Of a DNA stretch of 22,354 nt, positions 19,364-22,354 are shown piece after piece; position 1 is the first letter of the stretch, and the number at the start of each line of letters is the position of its first letter. Position numbers and translations under genes: made by a program. The notes under the pieces were generated by a model that was not told the origin of the DNA, did not search any database, and was given only the letters and a program-made list of their open reading frames with translations. The stretch is from the IMG/VR virus record IMGVR_UViG_3300008448_000730, positions 1 to 22,354 of that record; one strand, given 5' to 3'. The DNA is from a virus.

Positions 19364-20239
19364 ATGCCTAAATTGTTGGGTAATTTCGAGTCTGGTTCGG
19401 CTGAGTGGTTGGCGTTGCGTGAGGGTGATGCTGTCGTTACGGGTACTTTGGTTGGTCAGATTTGTGGTGTGAATCCGTGGGAGTCTGCGTTCACTGCGTG
19501 GGCTAAGGCGACTGGTCGTATTCCTAATGAGGTGAAACCGTCTTTGGCTATGCGTTTTGGTCAGGTGTTTGAGGCTGGTGTTCGTCAGGTTTGGTTGGAG
19601 CAGAACCCTGATTACAAGGTGCAGGATTCGGTTGGTACTTGGGCTGCTGATGTGCATGACTGGGCTAGGGCTAATCCTGATGGGTTGCTGACTTGGCCTG
19701 ATGGTACGAAGGGGATTCTTGAGATTAAGACTTCTCGTTTTCCGTTTGATGAGTTGCCGTTGCATTACAAGTATCAGGTGCTTTGGTATTGCTATGTGAT
19801 GGGTTTGACTAAGGGCAAGGTTGTTGCGTTGTTTGCTGGCAGCGAGTTGAAAGAGTTTGATGTCGAGTTTGACCCTTACGAGTTCTCGGCGATGATGGTT
19901 GCTGTTATGCGTTGGCGTGAGTGTGTGCTGAAGGACTCTAAGCCTGAGTGGGATGGGTCAGATTCGACTTATCAGACTGTGCGTGATTTGTCGCCTCGTG
20001 ACGTGTTGGATGAGCCTGTTGAGTTGGGTGAGTTGGGTATTCATTTGCAGAACGCCCAGAATGATGCGGATAAGGCTTACGCTCATTTGCAGATGTTAAA
20101 GTCTATGGCTTTGGACAATCTTGGTTCGGCGGGTCGTGGAGTTGTAAATGTCGGTGGTGAGGAGTATGTTGTTTGTACCCGTTCCGTAAATAAGAATGGG
20201 GTTGTTTCGTTGACTGTTAAGAAAGGGAAAAATGTCTGA
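19364..20239 (+). CDS. YqaJ-type viral recombination exonuclease
   Basis: Predicted PD-(D/E)XK nuclease that digests one strand of double-stranded DNA ends, feeding the annealing protein coded two genes downstream. The 291-residue protein opens with SAEWLALREGDAVVTGTLVG (12-31) and GVNPWES, the usual YqaJ N-terminus. E70 lies in FGQVFEAG, then D106 in ANPDGLL, E120-x-K122 in GILEIKTS and Q138 in HYKYQVLWYCYVMG form the nuclease core. The C-terminal ~90 residues contain a helical segment and a beta hairpin (NVGGEEYVV...VVSLTVKKGK). AAAGGGAG at 19351-19358 is the ribosome-binding site. It overlaps the next small gene by eight bases. It may be used for recombination-dependent replication or repair. 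Confidence 0.87.
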   Translation: MPKLLGNFESGSAEWLALREGDAVVTGTLVGQICGVNPWESAFTAWAKATGRIPNEVKPSLAMRFGQVFEAGVRQVWLEQNPDYKVQDSVGTWAADVHDWARANPDGLLTWPDGTKGILEIKTSRFPFDELPLHYKYQVLWYCYVMGLTKGKVVALFAGSELKEFDVEFDPYEFSAMMVAVMRWRECVLKDSKPEWDGSDSTYQTVRDLSPRDVLDEPVELGELGIHLQNAQNDADKAYAHLQMLKSMALDNLGSAGRGVVNVGGEEYVVCTRSVNKNGVVSLTVKKGKNV

Positions 20240-20411
20240 AGAAAAGAAGCCGTCTGTGTTTGAGATGCAGATGGAGATTAACCAGTTGCTCAGTGACCGC
20301 TTGGATTTGATTGTGAAGTGGAACTCTGAGTTGAACACGATTGTGAAAACTTTGTCGGAGCGTTTGGTTGCTCTTGAGGGTGATTGCGCTTGCAAGAAGG
20401 GTGAGATGTAA
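20232..20411 (+). CDS. Small coiled-coil protein between exonuclease and ERF
   Basis: A 59-residue protein starting at ATG 20232, inside the end of the exonuclease gene (8-base overlap), after AAAGGGAAA. Most of it is one amphipathic helix (FEMQMEINQLLSDRLDLIVK, LNTIVKTLSERLVALEG), ending DCACKKGEM. Its TAA overlaps the ATG of the ERF-like gene (TAATG). Tight coupling on both sides suggests it works with the recombination pair, for example as a linker or modulator, but no family is recognised. The CxC near the end could bind metal or be incidental. Confidence 0.65.
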   Translation: MSEEKKPSVFEMQMEINQLLSDRLDLIVKWNSELNTIVKTLSERLVALEGDCACKKGEM

Positions 20412-20935
20412 TGGCTCGTTTTGATTTGTCGAAGTATGCGACTGTTGCTGAGAGAATCCAGTTGCTTTATGCGGAGTATCCTGACGCTCGAATCATTACC
20501 GAGAACAAGACGACTTTGCAGGACAGGGCTGTTTCAACTTGGGTTGTCAAGGCTAGTTTGTATTTGTCGGGTGAAGACCAAGCAGAGGGTTTGGTGAAGG
20601 CGACAGGTCACGCTTTTGAGGTGGATGGTGGTTCTGGTGCAAACCAGACTAGCGCCCTCGAAAACGCCGAGAGTTCGGCGGTGGGCAGGTGTCTCGCTTT
20701 GGCTGGCTGGTCTGCAAACAAGGACAGCAATTCTTTGGCTTCGGCTGAGGAAATGCGTAAGGTTGAGCGTGGTGTGACCCCAGTTGGTCGTAATTGGTTG
20801 GGCGAGGCTGAGGCTTTGGGTCTTGCTTACAACGTGGATGGTTTGCTGGCGTTGTATCAGGATGCGGTGGCTGCTCGTGTGCCTGCCGATGTGTTGGCGC
20901 AGATTAAAGATTATGGCACTGCCGCCAGAGGATAA
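20411..20935 (+). CDS. ERF-like single-strand annealing protein
   Basis: A 174-residue protein that probably anneals complementary single strands produced by the YqaJ enzyme. The N-terminal part (FDLSKYATVAERIQLLYAEY, RIITE) and the signature at 81-100, SALENAESSAVGRCLALAG, where ALE-x-AE-S/T-SA-x-GR is the core, resemble the ERF/RecT-like group found in many actinophages. A VKATGHAFEVDGGSGANQT stretch precedes the signature. The C-terminal helix (EAEALGLAYNVDGLLALYQDA) may be a small protein-interaction domain. It is co-translated with the preceding small gene. Assignment is by pattern; a remote Rad52-like fold is the likely structure. Confidence 0.78.
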   Translation: MARFDLSKYATVAERIQLLYAEYPDARIITENKTTLQDRAVSTWVVKASLYLSGEDQAEGLVKATGHAFEVDGGSGANQTSALENAESSAVGRCLALAGWSANKDSNSLASAEEMRKVERGVTPVGRNWLGEAEALGLAYNVDGLLALYQDAVAARVPADVLAQIKDYGTAARG

Positions 20936-21119
20936 ACGGATTCTTTTGGCTTCTGTGATTGAGTTGCAGGAGTGCATCAATGATGTTTATTCAAAATTTG
21001 GAACTAACGAGTTGTTCATTAGTTTGGTTAATTTGATTGAGGAAAGGGTTGTGAAATTAAATGACGAAGATACTTACCCCAGACATGGTGATTCAGGAAC
21101 TGCAACGCCTAATTGGTGA
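20913..21119 (+). CDS. Small helical protein, overlaps both neighbours
   Basis: A 68-residue ORF from ATG 20913 that fills the otherwise empty stretch between the ERF-like gene and the next gene. It reads MALPPEDKRILLASVIELQE and DVYSKFGTNELFISLVNLIEE, a helical, soluble protein, then EDTYPRHGDSGTATPNW. It overlaps the ERF-like gene by 23 bases and the next gene by 59 bases in another frame, which is more than elsewhere in this window. A weak AAAG at about 20906-20909 precedes it. The amino-acid pattern up to the overlap looks coding; the C-terminal ~20 residues lie entirely in the overlap. No family is recognised. Confidence 0.55.
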   Translation: MALPPEDKRILLASVIELQECINDVYSKFGTNELFISLVNLIEERVVKLNDEDTYPRHGDSGTATPNW

Positions 21120-21405
21120 GTCGGCTAAAGCGCCTGCCGCTATTTATGATGCGGAGTGCAAGTTGGCTGATTGCGAGTATGAGTATGACCGCATCTACCA
21201 CACGACTATTTTGAACACTGAGGGTGCGATTGCGGTTCGTGAGGCTTATGCGAAGTTGGATGCTGCTGAGGCTCGGTTGGCTGCTGACTTGGCTAAGGCT
21301 GAGTTGAACCGTATTCGCAATAAGACTAAGCAGTTGACGGATGCTGGTATGTTGACGGCGACTATGGCGAAACAGGTTGAACTAACCTATAAGCATGGCA
21401 ATTAG
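21061..21405 (+). CDS. Small charged helical protein, function unknown
   Basis: A 114-residue protein beginning MTKILTPDMVIQELQRLIGE and made of long charged helices (AIYDAECKLADCEYEYDRIY, AYAKLDAAEARLAADLAKAELN). The layout, a short N-terminal helix plus an Ala/Glu-rich helical hairpin with GAIAVREAYA between, matches a recurrent actinophage protein of unknown function placed near recombination genes. Its ATG is inside the end of the preceding small ORF; GGAAAGG at about 21041-21047 could be a ribosome-binding site, rather far from the start. It could act as a partner of the ERF-like protein, but this is conjecture. Confidence 0.72.
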   Translation: MTKILTPDMVIQELQRLIGESAKAPAAIYDAECKLADCEYEYDRIYHTTILNTEGAIAVREAYAKLDAAEARLAADLAKAELNRIRNKTKQLTDAGMLTATMAKQVELTYKHGN

Positions 21406-21610
21406 CGAATCTTGTTCTTGTGGGGCTTCTATCGAGTTGGATAGGGCTGATGAGTTGACGTTGCTTTATGAGTGGCGTAAAACGCACAGGTGTAAGGGTC
21501 AGGATTCTGCCGAGTTTTTTAGTTCGGCTGCTCCAAGTATTGAGACTGCCCCAGATTTCACTGACAAGAATTTGCACATTGGTTTTAGGGGTTCTGAGTT
21601 TGATGAATAA
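21395..21610 (+). CDS. Small protein with CxC...HxC putative zinc site
   Basis: A 71-residue protein starting at ATG 21395 within the last codons of the previous gene (11-base overlap). Residues 7 and 9 (CSCG) and H31/C33 (KTHRC) could hold one zinc, with a helix between them (ADELTLLYEWRK). The C-terminal half is acidic and Ser/Phe-rich (EFFSSAAPSIETAPDF). Small zinc-ribbon-like proteins of this kind are common in phage DNA-metabolism regions; its partner is unknown. Confidence 0.65.
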   Translation: MAISESCSCGASIELDRADELTLLYEWRKTHRCKGQDSAEFFSSAAPSIETAPDFTDKNLHIGFRGSEFDE

Positions 21611-21619
21611 AGGGAAAAA

Positions 21620-22249
21620 ATGCTCGATGAGAAGTTCTACATAGAACGCATCACGAATCAAATGGCAATGGAAGTTGTTGTTGCTAATCACTATTTGCAT
21701 CGCAGAGCGCCGTGTAGTTGGGCGTTTGGGATGTTTGACAAATCCAATCATCAGTTGGTTGGTGTTGTGGTTTATGGTGTTTCTGCGTCTTCGACTTTGT
21801 TGCGAGGTATTTGTGGTGATGATGAGGCAAAGAATGTTTACGAGTTGACTCGTTTGTGGATTGACGATGATGTGCCTAAGAATGGCGAGTCTTGGCTGAT
21901 TGCTAACACGATGGGTAAGACGGACAGGGAAATCATTGTCAGTTATGCTGACAGTTCACAGAACCATGTGGGTGTGGTTTATCAGGCTGCGAACTTTATT
22001 TACACGGGTTTGTCGTCTAAGTTCAAAGACCCGAAGGTTCGTGGGTTAGAGCATCAGCATCACGCTACTTATGCAAATGGTATGACCAACAAAGAGGTTG
22101 TCGAGAAGTTTGGTGACCGTGTGTATTTTGTCGAAAGACCACGCAAGCACAGGTATGTTTATTTTGCAACTTCTAAGAGTCGGCGTAAGGTTTTGATGGG
22201 TAAGTTGCGTTATCCTGTTTTGCCGTATCCGAAAGCAGCAAGTGAATAA
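21620..22249 (+). CDS. Mom-like DNA-modification protein (GNAT-type fold)
   Basis: A 209-residue protein resembling the Mom family, whose phage Mu member converts adenine to N6-(1-acetamido)adenine and shields DNA from restriction. Visible family features are NHYLHRRAPCSWAFG (23-37), LVGVVVYGVSAS (47-57), ELTRLWI (75-81), SYADSSQNHVGVVYQAANF (109-127, with SYAD at 108-111) and YTGLSS (128-133), then a basic C-terminus with RYPVLPYPK (197-205). The length is close to other Mom proteins. Ribosome-binding site AAAGGGAAAA lies at about 21609-21618. No Com-type translation activator is seen beside it. The reaction and target base are not proven here; some homologues in actinophages are annotated only as GNAT-like. 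A truncated HNH gene overlaps its stop. Confidence 0.8.
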   Translation: MLDEKFYIERITNQMAMEVVVANHYLHRRAPCSWAFGMFDKSNHQLVGVVVYGVSASSTLLRGICGDDEAKNVYELTRLWIDDDVPKNGESWLIANTMGKTDREIIVSYADSSQNHVGVVYQAANFIYTGLSSKFKDPKVRGLEHQHHATYANGMTNKEVVEKFGDRVYFVERPRKHRYVYFATSKSRRKVLMGKLRYPVLPYPKAASE

Positions 22250-22354
22250 GAAACAGTTTCAGAAATTTCTTGACCGTGATAAGGGGTGTTGGCATTGTGG
22301 CACTACTGATGAGACGCTTGTTCCTCAGCATCGCAGTAATCGGGGGATGGGTGG
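22242..22354 (+). CDS. HNH endonuclease-like protein, cut by window edge
   Basis: The first 37 codons of a gene starting with GTG inside the end of the Mom-like gene (8-base overlap). It reads KKQFQKFLDRDKGCWHCG, then LVPQHRSNRGMGG, the CWHCG...PQHR...RGMGG pattern of small actinophage HNH proteins, in which the two cysteines bind zinc. The active-site part beyond the window is missing. AAAGCAGCAAG just upstream is a poor ribosome-binding site, so translation may depend on coupling to the Mom-like gene. Confidence 0.75.
   Translation, partial: MNKKQFQKFLDRDKGCWHCGTTDETLVPQHRSNRGMG

Noticed and set aside
1-22354. tRNA genes, CRISPR arrays, insertion sequences, integrase or attachment sites
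   Set aside because: Looked for TTCGANTC-type arms, spaced direct repeats, transposase motifs and recombinase catalytic patterns; none stood out. TTCGATTC at about 12914 lies in the tape measure frame without a cloverleaf.

Overview
The window is a contiguous block of a tailed-phage genome (siphovirus type: HK97-like head genes and a long-tail tape measure), moderate in GC and almost fully coding on the + strand. The host is most likely an actinobacterium. A WhiB-family regulator, found in actinobacteria and their phages, sits on the - strand at 19053-19331. Many other proteins (small tail adaptor, ERF-like protein, HNH protein with a CWHCG...PQHR...RGMGG pattern) resemble actinophage families. 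The moderate GC suggests a free-living aquatic or soil actinobacterium rather than a high-GC Streptomyces or Mycobacterium, but this is inference. No integrase, repressor or attachment site is visible here.

Layout. 50-5433: packaging and head genes (small and large terminase, a 46-residue membrane protein, portal, a small beta-rich protein, a multi-domain prohead protease and a 52-residue acidic/basic protein), linked by ATGA or TAATG overlaps and closed by a strong terminator at 5450-5492. 5611-6762: major capsid gene, a unit on its own between two terminators. 6859-9109: a three-gene sugar/nucleotidyl-transfer cassette (GT4 glycosyltransferase, GT-A/GT2-like glycosyltransferase, TagD-like cytidylyltransferase) inserted between capsid and connector. 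9124-10981: connector, tail terminator-like protein, major tail protein with a TTG start, and tail chaperones G/GT with a -1 frameshift signal, followed by a terminator at 10986-11012. 11031-17930: a basic protein, tape measure, distal tail/minor tail proteins, three tandem paralogous fibre-like proteins and a small C-terminal tail-associated protein. 17986-19012: lysis cassette (XhlA/holin-like, M23 metallopeptidase, holin-like). 19053-19331 (-): WhiB. 19364-22354: start of the recombination/DNA-modification region (YqaJ exonuclease, small coiled-coil protein, ERF-like annealing protein, small genes, a Mom-like DNA-modification enzyme and a truncated HNH gene).

How it works together. Terminase, portal, protease and capsid build and fill the head; connector, tail terminator, tail tube, chaperones, tape measure and tip proteins build the tail; the M23 enzyme and two membrane proteins release progeny. 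YqaJ plus the ERF-like protein form an exonuclease/annealase recombination pair. The Mom-like enzyme probably protects phage DNA from restriction. The sugar cassette probably modifies the particle, the phage DNA or the host envelope. Punctuation is notable: terminators at gene-block ends are each followed within a few tens of bases by a TANNNT -10-like hexamer, and two genes (11031 and the - strand WhiB gene) sit exactly six bases after such a hexamer, as expected for leaderless actinobacterial transcripts. No intergenic stretch exceeds 300 bases.
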